The position numbers and the translations under genes are program-made. Shown piece by piece: positions 27,801 through 33,224 of a DNA stretch of 64,000 bases (within the stretch, counting starts at the first letter, position 1; each line of letters begins with the position of its first letter). This DNA comes from an uncultured Prevotellaceae bacterium (GTDB lineage Bacteria > Bacteroidota > Bacteroidia > Bacteroidales > Bacteroidaceae), in the NCBI GenBank assembly GCA_902775475.1, contig CACYME010000001.1:124001-188000 (forward strand). The letters run 5' to 3'. The notes below the pieces were generated by a model, which worked only from the letters and a program-made list of their open reading frames with translations, was not told the DNA's origin and made no database searches.

Positions 27801-29489
27801 GCTCTGGTCTACCACATAGAAACGGGCATACTTATAGCCTGTCGAAGTAATAGCAGGAGAGGTCTTTGTGCCTGTCCAGTCAAGCGTAACAGTGCTTACG
27901 TCTGTACGGCTGTCAAGCGTCTGAGTGATAGCGGTATTAGTAGGCGTGCCGTTGAACTCAAAGATACTGGCCGAGGGTATGGGTATGTACCAGATAACCT
28001 TCGGCGTGGCTGTCGTTCCGTCGTAGCTGTCTGAAGCCTCCAGGACAAATTTTGATTTCTGGTAATCTTCAAAGGTTTTACCAGAAGGTGCATAGAAAGA
28101 AATAACTCCAACATTGTTTTGATCCCAATACCAACCTTCATTATGAGTAGAGGAACTCATAAACGTCTCGTTGTTACTGGTAGTATAATCTTGCCTACTA
28201 TGAACCCATGTGCCAGAAAGCGGACGATTATTAGCATCGCTATATTGCAAAGTATGCTTATTGCCATTATTGTCCGCAACATACCACTTGTTGAACCACG
28301 ACTGCATAAAAGTAGCACCAGTGGTGTTGAACTTCTGTAAGATAGCACTACGCAAATCCAAATCAACTGATGCGTTGGACAGGTCGGACTGAGTTATCAG
28401 CTCATTGAGCGTTACCAATTCGGTGAAGGAGAATGTGTACTCCAAATCCCAGTCGGGTTCTTTGGTGAGTGGTCCTGCTGCAGGTGTTCCTTCACTGGTA
28501 GATAAGAGACAAACAACTTTATACTTAAAATATGGAGTACCCGAAGCGGGGGTAAGCGTAGCTGAAATATCAGATAAAGTCAAATTATTACCTCCATCAT
28601 ATATATATACTCCATTTCGGATATCACTACCTGCTGCCGAAGCAGGTGTTCCATTATAAGAAACTGCCAGCGGTGACTGGTCGGTATAAGGACTCCCGTT
28701 TTCGTCGGCAAGATATACACGAGCATATTTCACCGAAGAAAGGCCTACAGAAGAAAAGTCTATATCCTTTGGAGAGCCCTCAGCTGCAAACAGATTGGTT
28801 CCTGAAGAAGTGGCTCCAGATTTGGCAGAGCCAAGGAATGAATCTTCAATAGGTTCTAAACCATCGGAATTGAAAATCAGCCTATAAAGAACTTGATAAG
28901 TATTATCATTGGGATCGCTATTCTCTTTGCGGCCATTATTGCTCACATAACACTCAATAACACTGCCGAGCTGATAAGCAGCATTTCCAAAAGTGACGTT
29001 GGGCTTAAAACCAAGGTCAAGAGGATTTGACTGCCAATCAAAACCTTTATAAAAGAAATACTTGGTATTGTCACTTGACATAGTAAAATGGTTATTACCA
29101 TATGCTGTGATAGTGACATTACTATTCCACTGATTAAGTGTTTCAAGTGCATCGTTCTTTTTTACATCCCACCGAGCGAAGAGGTTGTCACCTGTCAACG
29201 TCAAGCCCGCTTCAGTAAATGCCGCCTGTATGGCAGAGGTCCAGTCAGACTCATAAGTTGCAGATTCTCCAGCTTTTTTATATTTCGTAATGGTTTTTAC
29301 CGTTACATTCTGTCCCACGGCTCTGCTCCCCCAACCCATGAGGAGGGCGAGGACGAGCAAGGCTCGGCAGGCGAGGCCTGTCGTGGCTGTTGTGGTTTTA
29401 GCGAACCTGTGCTTTTGCCGCCCTGCCAGCGGGTCGGCGGTTGCGGTGTGTTGCACTTCGCTGTTGTTTATCTTAAAAATCTGTTTCAT
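15840..29489 (-). CDS. Giant repeat-containing T9SS-type surface protein (4549 aa), module 1
   Basis: The largest gene in the window. The N-terminus is long (about 60 residues), with a basic region before the hydrophobic ALLVLALLMGWG and a likely cut after AVGQ. Residues about 250-2600 hold nine divergent repeats of roughly 200-330 residues. Each has a KYARFYLxD-like strand (near 253, 550, 835, 1091, 1409, 1742, 2050, 2245 and 2495), then usually GYYIYN, then YxVVCLLS, and closes on EPDxDxxYTYSF. Several alternate with a W-rich segment (VVWYITDG...NTWTLNLP...IYAPTGMTF). From about 2590 it is homologous to the 3218-residue giant, including FLYVDAAEQ near 2970 and a VSWHNDQNWKRS region near 3735. 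The C-terminus (GIYVIDASTAGG...MKVVVN) resembles a T9SS sorting domain. I infer a long fibrous adhesin. No enzyme motif was seen. Confidence 0.88.
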   Translation of the reverse strand: MKQIFKINNSEVQHTATADPLAGRQKHRFAKTTTATTGLACRALLVLALLMGWGSRAVGQNVTVKTITKYKKAGESATYESDWTSAIQAAFTEAGLTLTGDNLFARWDVKKNDALETLNQWNSNVTITAYGNNHFTMSSDNTKYFFYKGFDWQSNPLDLGFKPNVTFGNAAYQLGSVIECYVSNNGRKENSDPNDNTYQVLYRLIFNSDGLEPIEDSFLGSAKSGATSSGTNLFAAEGSPKDIDFSSVGLSSVKYARVYLADENGSPYTDQSPLAVSYNGTPASAAGSDIRNGVYIYDGGNNLTLSDISATLTPASGTPYFKYKVVCLLSTSEGTPAAGPLTKEPDWDLEYTFSFTELVTLNELITQSDLSNASVDLDLRSAILQKFNTTGATFMQSWFNKWYVADNNGNKHTLQYSDANNRPLSGTWVHSRQDYTTSNNETFMSSSTHNEGWYWDQNNVGVISFYAPSGKTFEDYQKSKFVLEASDSYDGTTATPKVIWYIPIPSASIFEFNGTPTNTAITQTLDSRTDVSTVTLDWTGTKTSPAITSTGYKYARFYVVDQSGTPVSPTDNAHKLTVNGGTACVKATSGYYVYNGGSDITLPTVTLSCTGGDVRDYSVVCWLATTTDNINATGNDVAEEPDIDVSYTYSFVKPALTETVYKTGTIAWGASMQADATAGAPADWGTTWAELSREQRVVWYITDGTTKQQLSIGTAAQANTWTLNLPNVFSITSNEAVLTGQTSFTATEWAIWGKPTIYAPTGMTFADGHSYQVVCEVYESATGTTPNVRYTFFFTKDFLGELKSGVTATTVPVVLADASATSYELTGITLPSGAKYARFYLTDGTGTPVDPTGKLTVSGTTSTVSGHADYGYYIYNESGITTPTVTLTLTDATLNQYRVVMVASADNAVTEGGAVVNEPDWDAQTTWTFKYPVSHTEATGTVEWSPVSMTVPLNIDTHKGSGYLSTLTDYHVVWTVEDGSGNAQALTTGTERQAGTWTYSVSGTTATFYAPSDTPFADVQNMNIVARLYETATGENDADKSLTYTVSITRTEFLGTLKGTGNTDSETVTLEDGSAATVDVPLSHATLSGAKYARVWLTQGGTMVSPAGKLSVPTGMNAFGTNHDATYGYYLYDENGITLGDVTLSAPGSYTDYQVHVALSVDAPFGYNAFARADAPRRATSLTAYEPDYDYEYTISYQDNSMKVIKIYVQASEGASNGNAFSTSTNIPGSTDSDTRSLLQRINAAFTDMSETLNTDNCFAKWVVLDENGDPLTLGQHNPPTGGIQLGGIEGACYHSASDNKAVYAYKNQSWDTSAINGKLNATLTFANGVYQLGKVIELWVTNENNQTAADPADGYKVKVEVHFTEDGNPPYPLLNETDIAATKKMVNVKTLNAAAPVFDMTDALVANAKYARFYLMKRGSVNAASEDLTVTYNGNPATDCESPYSRFGHYLSEAGGIDPTNLVVSTNGISADDMLQYQLVVVSSANEMTGTQEPAWEKMTVISFQKDIKNRVFGNDTNRSVAGTELNIGSNTLQADVLAKLHAEVADIAGSLYAKWYVLAPDGSTVQTVDGRGVVASWNSNWGFNLAGDGSGTWQNVSNVFTLYTDMNQNVSSQTIAQNDQNGLWNKQIAKATAIYVPCPDDKEMHTLDYPGYQIVFELSDEYDTSTGGTDPGYKLRYIWTITDPSDFEGNRNTDGAEDEVTQTVTRDDASINLTLQGAPATTTWALEHEKLRGPQNHPRYARFYLTDLDGNPVDPTGKLTVTYGHDNGTVTTCSIPEHGFYIFGTNGGPLDPPEIHVSLAAPKKYMLYKVVCLFSNELEDIIPEERTLPLQREPDYDLKYTYSFAYNVETAQFNRTIDWMDYNPMDVMADLPNNDPDLDWNISWEELSASHYVSWYVAPVDMMGNLGQRQPVAIGNSRQDGTWTLDLRGLPFEVVNNNTVVATGQTTVSENSWHRWGQPDLYAPTDMTYNQALRYRLICEVAATADATPYARYTFGFLNNILGELKATGGTGTEVIHVEETATAVTVPLEHALDEYHKEHPDAKVVYVRTWLTTNDGTLVSPSPLSWSQMYNTHDQVVPFSYHTNFNWGDYGYYFGSFDVGDHHVGVTELEDGTLTLEAGTHPRYQVHVALSTDDPRATYPDAIAWNGTNSRWEFSNDQNGYGWWTQPEAHEPNYDYVYTFKFRTAFEATNINSPELKTKYKTLIYDPASNSCTPTILHNWPEVVADVTSNRTEFAQKAYVRWYLVDKATNEPIEMLEFEATAPYVSLGNEYGYYFRNFNADNLPYRDNQHHEYDPTIKLPADKSYDEVRVVCVVTTLTDDIAESPDVLTKEPRQMQVKYIYDLMTEPQLAAQPFIHYHGIHYPLYHRSFEDSREFIGPGQPQDLPDAGTAAADLIQRVWDYGKNAIYDPADNSYAAGRTYNKSHNGPQVNPNDPASLLANSPDYATRNIRQKVHTKEYNYYLLLQPGQQETLKLPFQEYLGGGNDTEPMGYIRWYDWKTDKNHSCLVPHGGTDSQLTQLMSTEAGGNQVDRGWYKVMTGANPTVNNIGIDFKAPDNFNSDDYEEITIACDVSRYMDGLDDSKRYLVHEPTLSIRYIYHILPAKVVADEMVADAQHFNNVISTLEGLQPEQTMTFADITDYDKTFHLMEYNGRTVVSVMGSGDAAKPAQGNFSLRTSLTEIDHYYVYVNGELKPCNNLQWYAYYEYEGKLYRRKIPMVKGSTAGNAWTDGVSSISEQKYGTEYHREDARLAIFETKDLWGEYERVRDSNEKMEFNIQPGQFLHLVGCLGYDDGTTITEVPTVSTEFFIVDAAPKPLGSEGIERTDYTMSSQYKKAAELNFDDFFDDPTTRYDKPLTSFDNYAKIPMLFADAQYGFCYPRLYGQCATDWHLLTAPSWDGFGFAPLHGDYTLLKSMNMPGISTTRGDGDEVNTALNSQSMYALWYEHGPLYDVTHERASQKATGDTKDYGSFLYVDAAEQARTIGRLEFDAQLCAGAEIYFTAYIADMTDAVRYGTSIPNTTPQVRFRVYTYNTDTGYPVGTVVDGYTTKLLPGYESSATMPVISFLTGDIATEGATDKAKWYQVYGYSNLPPEDRTFLEGDSRHYYVEVDNYCENTYGADYAVDQITFYTNSARVRIAQASDVCDDEKGVKLRITALASALLPHFGQGQDREIFYRIYPYSDDPNKVGLEADEAITGQNVYCHEHATDDGDRGNLYGAVPFHVGYNDAYASDYNHTLYDSLDDLLATYAGQPEYLPRYGFYKEGDDVYYLLDERYFELTPGQEYFVSLYTLGSYKPGSLEGWGNPYGSHTCTAYSNTIMPRNMFIELTEDTETSDGVVDFSCSRVEAEKDFGVRVRYPLESGGYQTIENLEFDFFLGTKSDFDAAYLKQIVGEEEQPVIWTYTDTEGQAQQTNIYLADALAHFRSLMVGGSYKYPDAYTTVPASYMTEDEHNGYYYQLLKEYVETKKLLRLECSSTFHNKFTVEEPLSEPLDIAYLAVPLYPKIDEDKEICSPITMQFHLDPTGAAPLMELGFDDVKYPADYTKRGVRLGLEQIAKMRDQGYMLHIPISNYHEKNHEKKLAEADDPSTYTPNALYFANPSLTLSGTNDPSYLDADGKLTAEAAQLIVTTINAPGADGSSNEEDDGAGVYVSNKRMYLPLSFTQDSEHPENYVTFKEGYWYEVTTRYFDAGDIAEYHGDTNDYCYADLYIVFKVVPEFATWDAQAIGSTHLYNVSWHNDQNWKRSVRRDLYKDMNQEGRTQNTNTAGHPAGYDNDGEGSLSMLTGDLYNANPNPGYVPMKFTYVTLLTGNHAPSLINEARTAGSVQTGGYLIDPNQTELMTDTSPVDNKESSKATDDIRYDMLVRYGPHAHGGEGCFGHRSKTRIDGVWGWRNDKRTAEQMAQFNTDRKAFDVEKFYGNICKEIYFKPEAELLRQQRLTYEKAWVEKELVANTWYLASSPLKSTYAGDMYVPTSMNDLSMETPAEKAGRQMTEAFQPITFSLTANSVTDGTATSTPVYSRTKYPIYQRSWKASDTHVYTKENDARATDYSASLGYTGVTEQFLEWSHTYNDVQVPYSSATTVDKVSVPMGFSIRAHRKVQKDGSDNDVPALIRLPKADETYQYYDWSDAGSTPAGGTQTVSKPDAQLTNSINGTTWNYTQPMQYRFVTDDASKESGTQGAMEFNISDLQEQGDYVLVGNPHVASLNMGEFFGGNPNLAHTFPEDDPSGGDPLADGTVNYSYWTYEGGEVKAFLVDKTTETHVVSTVDGDVEQKTITYAITSGGNNEVGIIRPLQAFFVKKGTADKIFFTRDMTIDGNFPMAVSSGDGNDGGSTGGGSRFLGVTFRAATSLGGSSATVRVGGNASDGYREGEDVETLFDSNLADVPMVYTVASGQAVSIDQRPQLDVVPFGVTCSSSEPVEVQVTSHLSSLASHLYFVDALTGEQTEVGQESTIRVQPNDYGRYFLTTTGLGIDALPSQEAIVISVRQHQVTVTATSNLTAVSAVTLGGANVFRQSNVGNTCTFQLSPGIYVIDASTAGGINRRMKVVVN

Positions 29490-29764
29490 GACTTATGTTG
29501 TTTTTCTATCGTTAATTCTCAATCTTACCGTGTACAACGCAGAAAGCCCGGCAGGGGAGTCCTGTCGGGCGATGGGAGGGGTTAGTATTTTCTGAAACAG
29601 TTCGGTAGTGAACTGTCGATGTATGGGTTTTCATATCAATATGCCTATTTTGTTTTCTATTATTCATCTATATATGGACGCTCTGCGCTGTCGGCGCTGC
29701 CCAGCAGCAAATCCGGCCAAGCGGTATAGCGGTAGTTTTTTATTGAGGGTTGCGCCGTGACTGC
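29490..29764 (-). other. 275-bp gap between Fic and giant genes, with leader hairpin
   Basis: No gene or clear TAnnTTTG promoter was seen here. The stem GCCCGGCAGG (29546-29555) with CCTGTCGGGC (29561-29570) lies about 57 nt upstream of the giant's start codon. Read on the minus strand it is followed by TTTCTGCG, so it could be a weak terminator for Fic or a leader structure for the giant. A smaller CAGTTC/GAACTG hairpin is at 29599-29616. Confidence 0.4.
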
Positions 29765-30856
29765 CTATCCCCACAACGAGCAGGCAATGACGACATGCCA
29801 ACGTCCGAGGATGTCAGCATTCTGCAAGACATAGCCTTTGTCGACGAGCGACTTCACGGTTTTCTGCACCGCCGTCCTGCTGACCCCCGCGGTCTCGGCC
29901 AACTGCGTGACGGTGACATCGGGATTGTCGTGCATAGCCTGAAGGATGTTGCCCACGGTAGGGCTGTTAAAGGTGATGCGCTCGCCGTCGAACCACCAGG
30001 TGGTCTGCTCGCGTGCCGTCAGGAAGTCGATGGTAAACTTAATCTCGCTTGTCACCAGACGGGTGAAATAGCTGTGGAACGGCTTTATCTGCTCAAGTGT
30101 GGCATGAGCGCCATCTGAAGGCACAGGGCCTACGCGGAGGTCGGCCTGATGGAGGGCTTCGAGATATTCCTTCTTTTTGCGCGACCGGACCACGACCATG
30201 GGATAGCCATGACGCGAGAGAATGTAGTTCACCAGCAGACGGGCTATCCGACCATTGCCATCCTCGAAGGGATGAATACGGATGTAGCGGTAGTGGAACA
30301 GCGTGGCCAGTTCAACGGGGTGCATGGAGCCTTCACGCTCTGTTTCGTTGTACCAGTTGACAAGGTCGGTCATCAGCGCTGGGGTCTCTTCGGGCGAGGC
30401 ATACTCGAAGCGATCTCCATAACGGGTAATGACGGAGTTGGGGCGTGTCTTGTATTGTCCGGCATGAATGGTGAAAGAAGTGTAGGCACCTCCTGGAAGA
30501 GTGCGATGCTCCTCATAGTCCTGGCGCAGCAGTGTCTTGTGCAGCTGGCGGATGAAGGTTCCCGTTAGGGGATAGTCGCCGACACTGGCCTCTTGTTTCA
30601 TCATCAGCAGACCGACGTTACTGGCTTTCATCTCTTCCAGATCGCGCATCCTGGCTGTCTGCACAACCTGGTCGAACATGAGAAGAAGTTCGGTCTGTCC
30701 GTATGTGAGTGTGTTGCCTTCGATATGGTTTGAATTGTAGTTAAAGTCAACAGTGAAACGCTGGCTGAGCCGCATCTGATCACGCTCACTGAGTGGCTGC
30801 ATGGCTTGCCACTGCGATAATACTTGCTGTAATTGACTGTTCATGGCTTCAAACAT
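29765..30856 (-). CDS. Fic/DOC family protein with inhibitory motif and C-terminal winged helix
   Basis: The Fic core motif HPFEDGNGR (residues about 195-203) is complete. Proteins of this family usually transfer AMP from ATP to target hydroxyls. Near residues 42-47 is SNHIEG, which fits the (S/T)xxxE(G/N) inhibitory helix placed N-terminal to the core (class II Fic). The C-terminus (about 298-345) has a helix-turn-helix pattern, VTQLAETAGVSRTAVQKTVK, so the protein may also bind DNA. I chose the ATG at 30856 (363 residues) because a promoter -7 box overlaps the earlier TTG. The ATG at 30844 is also possible. It lies between lipoprotein B and the giant adhesin of module 1 and appears to have its own promoter. 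Fic-wHTH proteins are common in Bacteroidales. The target is unknown. Confidence 0.9.
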   Translation of the reverse strand: MFEAMNSQLQQVLSQWQAMQPLSERDQMRLSQRFTVDFNYNSNHIEGNTLTYGQTELLLMFDQVVQTARMRDLEEMKASNVGLLMMKQEASVGDYPLTGTFIRQLHKTLLRQDYEEHRTLPGGAYTSFTIHAGQYKTRPNSVITRYGDRFEYASPEETPALMTDLVNWYNETEREGSMHPVELATLFHYRYIRIHPFEDGNGRIARLLVNYILSRHGYPMVVVRSRKKKEYLEALHQADLRVGPVPSDGAHATLEQIKPFHSYFTRLVTSEIKFTIDFLTAREQTTWWFDGERITFNSPTVGNILQAMHDNPDVTVTQLAETAGVSRTAVQKTVKSLVDKGYVLQNADILGRWHVVIACSLWG

Positions 30857-30871
30857 GATGGTTTTGCGCTG

Positions 30872-30903
30872 CAAAATTAATGTTTCTTTTCAAATCGGCC
30901 AAG
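30872..30903 (-). promoter_or_regulatory. Promoter of the fic gene
   Basis: On the reverse strand TAATTTTG (30872-30879) matches TAnnTTTG, and CTTG lies 20 nt upstream (30900-30903). The predicted start near 30865 leaves a leader of only about 10-20 nt. Confidence 0.6.
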
Positions 30904-30962
30904 GAAAAAGCCAAAAAAGGTTTACAGTGATAACCTTTTTGGGGTTACAGCAATAGGTTGTA

Positions 30963-30978
30963 CCACCAAATTTGGTGG
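30963..30978. promoter_or_regulatory. Perfect 16-bp palindrome upstream of fic
   Basis: CCACCAAATTTGGTGG is a perfect palindrome about 60 bp upstream of the fic -33 box. Next to it are two related GGTTACAG-like motifs in 30920-30957. It could be an operator for a dimeric regulator, possibly the winged-helix domain of the Fic protein itself. The location fits activation or looping better than simple steric repression. Confidence 0.4.
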
Positions 30979-31070
30979 CCTTGTACCACTTTTCTTAATG
31001 TTAAGGTCGTTACAGAATGTCAAAGAACGATGGTTGATCTATGTATGATTAGAGGACCGTTCTAATCATT

Positions 31071-31111
31071 AAAAAAAGTACTCCGACTCTTCATTTTGCC
31101 TAAGCCGGAGT
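31071..31111 (-). terminator. Intrinsic terminator after lipoprotein B of module 1
   Basis: On the minus strand ACTCCG (31106-31111) pairs with CGGAGT (31080-31085). The stem can extend past one mismatch, and it is followed by ACTTTTTTT. It begins 11 nt after the stop of the 689-residue lipoprotein gene. It would separate fic and the giant gene from the upstream fimbrial transcript. Confidence 0.5.
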
Positions 31112-31121
31112 GCAGGGGTAA

Positions 31122-33191
31122 TCATTCGTGGCAGTGCAGACGACAGGTGGGCCGAGCTGCAGCATAGCGACGCGCCAAACCAAAGTCCTGCTTCAGATGC
31201 ATGTAGAAGCGGTAGATGAGCAGGCGGGCGACACTCTCCCCCTCCACGTAGACGTTGACGCGGAACTCGTGGTAGACGGTCTTGTCTGCGTTGTCGTCCT
31301 GCGGCGCTATCTGCCCGAAGATGTAGGGCCGGTAGCTGTCCGTCGACTTGGGCTTCCACTTCGTCTCGGTGTCGAGCATGGGGAAGTCGCCCTGGGAGTA
31401 GGTTATGTTTTCTTCGTCAATGGTTTTGTAATGTGTCACCTCGGCATCGAAGTTCGTGCCGTAGACGGGGAGAGCTGTGGGATAGACATTGTTAGCGGGC
31501 AGGCCAGTGGTGCCTGGAGCACCATAGAACTTAGTGGTGCCACTATTCAATTCTATTGTCAATTCAGCGTCTTTTGCCAGAGTCGCGCCTGTTCCTGTTG
31601 TGGTGAAGGATGAGAAGGCGTTGGTCCAGTCGGCTGGAGCAGCTGCGGTGCTTGCCTTGTCGAGCGTCCAGACGGTGCTGCTGAAATCACCCTGCTTGTC
31701 AGAGAAGTTGATTTCCTTGCCTGCCCAGGGGTAGGCTGCGGTGTTATTTTCCGTTCCTGCCCAGGCTGCACCACGATAGACGTGGGGCACGAGGTGGAAG
31801 TGTCCGTAGTCGTGGAAGAGGATTTCGTGGAGGTTGGTGTTCGCGTCGAGGGTCTTCACGCTGGCGGGATAGACGCCGATGGCGGGGAAGTCGTAGGGCA
31901 CGAGCTCCAGACGATAGTTGTCGAGCACGATGGGGATGATGCGGTAGTCGTTGCGGGCGATGTAGGTCCAGTCGTCCGAGCGCTTGGTCTCGGTGACGGG
32001 CGTGGTCGTCGCATTCTCGTTGCCGCCGGGGTTGGCAGGGTCTTTGGTGACGGTGAGACCTGCATCGGTGCCTGTGCTGACGAGGGCGTAGCGGTAGTCA
32101 CCATTATTCAGCTCCACATTCAGCTCGAACTGCTTACCTGAGGCCAACTGGGTCTCGTTGACGTAAAACACGAGCTTCTTGGCATAGGTGCTGTAGCCAG
32201 AGTTACCAGGAAGTTTCAAGTAATCATAAGTATCGGTCGATGCCACCGTGAGCGCCGTTGTGGGAGCATATTTCACCTCCTCGGTCGTTACGCCCGTATT
32301 GAGGTTCGGCTTGATGTCGCCGTGGGTGAACGTCATCTCGTTCTCGTGCCCCGTGCCGTTATTGTTCAGGTTGGGCAGCAGCTTCAGGTTGTTAGCAGTG
32401 CCCTTGGTGATGTCGCTGATGGTGACCGACTTCACGTTGAAGTCCTCTGCCGCTCCGCCGTCGGCAGCGGTGCGGTTGAAGAAGATGAACTCCAGCTTGG
32501 CCACCATGCGTACGACGATGAGGTCGATAATCTGCGGGTTGTTCTGGTCTTGGGTGCCCGTGACGGTGATGGTCTGCTTGTTGCTCATGGGGATGCCTTT
32601 GGAGCCCAAACCAAAGGGGCCATTAGCATTAGTTCCAGTCAGTTCGGCGGTCAAATCGGCAGTGGTCTTAGCGTTGGCGTTGATGGTGACGGTCTTGTCA
32701 TCGATATTGCTAATGGTTTGTCCAGCCAACAGAGAAGGAACGCCGAGCAGGGTAGCCAGGTTCGTGCTGCTGATATTGGCAAAAGAATAAGCGGTATAAA
32801 CACCTGCAGCAATGGCAGAGCCAACCTTTATTACGCCCGTCACCTCGTCAATCTCGGCATTGTGGTTGTTGACGGTGTGTCCATCTGGAGGAGTGCCTGT
32901 ATATACATATTTGATGACGCCAGAGGCATCGCAGAGCAGCACCGTCCAGTTGTACATCATCTCGGAGCGGTCGGTAGTGCTCTCCGCGTTATCGTCGTTC
33001 CAGGTAGCGCGGGTGCTGGCGGTACGTGTGGCAGCAACATCGTCGGCCACGCCGATGCGCAGCATCACGTAGCCTCCGGCGGCGCTGTCGGCCATGCCCT
33101 GCTCGTCGTCGTCGCTCAGGCAGGCGGTAAGCGTCGCTAAGGAAAAGAGCGTCGTCACCGTTGCAGCAAAAAGAGTATGTAGGCGTTTCAT
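31122..33191 (-). CDS. Fimbrillin-like lipoprotein B, module 1
   Basis: Lipoprotein of 689 residues from the ATG at 33191 (MKRLHTLF). An in-frame ATG at 33200 would add three residues. The signal ends LATLTAC, Cys24. The mature start is acidic (LSDDDEQG) and leads to a strand VMLRIGVADDVAATRTAS, with TRT/TRA sites as in Mfa-type fimbrillins. The remainder is rich in Thr, Asn and Gly and predicted beta-sandwich. The C-terminal HEFRVNVYVEGESVARLLI is followed by an unusual basic, Cys-containing tail ending CRLHCHE. It corresponds to the 708-residue lipoprotein of module 2 by position and layout. The gene starts 33 nt after the stop of lipoprotein A and ends in a likely terminator. Probable accessory fimbrial subunit; no enzymatic motif. 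Confidence 0.72.
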   Translation of the reverse strand: MKRLHTLFAATVTTLFSLATLTACLSDDDEQGMADSAAGGYVMLRIGVADDVAATRTASTRATWNDDNAESTTDRSEMMYNWTVLLCDASGVIKYVYTGTPPDGHTVNNHNAEIDEVTGVIKVGSAIAAGVYTAYSFANISSTNLATLLGVPSLLAGQTISNIDDKTVTINANAKTTADLTAELTGTNANGPFGLGSKGIPMSNKQTITVTGTQDQNNPQIIDLIVVRMVAKLEFIFFNRTAADGGAAEDFNVKSVTISDITKGTANNLKLLPNLNNNGTGHENEMTFTHGDIKPNLNTGVTTEEVKYAPTTALTVASTDTYDYLKLPGNSGYSTYAKKLVFYVNETQLASGKQFELNVELNNGDYRYALVSTGTDAGLTVTKDPANPGGNENATTTPVTETKRSDDWTYIARNDYRIIPIVLDNYRLELVPYDFPAIGVYPASVKTLDANTNLHEILFHDYGHFHLVPHVYRGAAWAGTENNTAAYPWAGKEINFSDKQGDFSSTVWTLDKASTAAAPADWTNAFSSFTTTGTGATLAKDAELTIELNSGTTKFYGAPGTTGLPANNVYPTALPVYGTNFDAEVTHYKTIDEENITYSQGDFPMLDTETKWKPKSTDSYRPYIFGQIAPQDDNADKTVYHEFRVNVYVEGESVARLLIYRFYMHLKQDFGLARRYAAARPTCRLHCHE

Positions 33192-33224
33192 CGTTATCAT
33201 CAGTATATCTGGTTATTTATCCTG

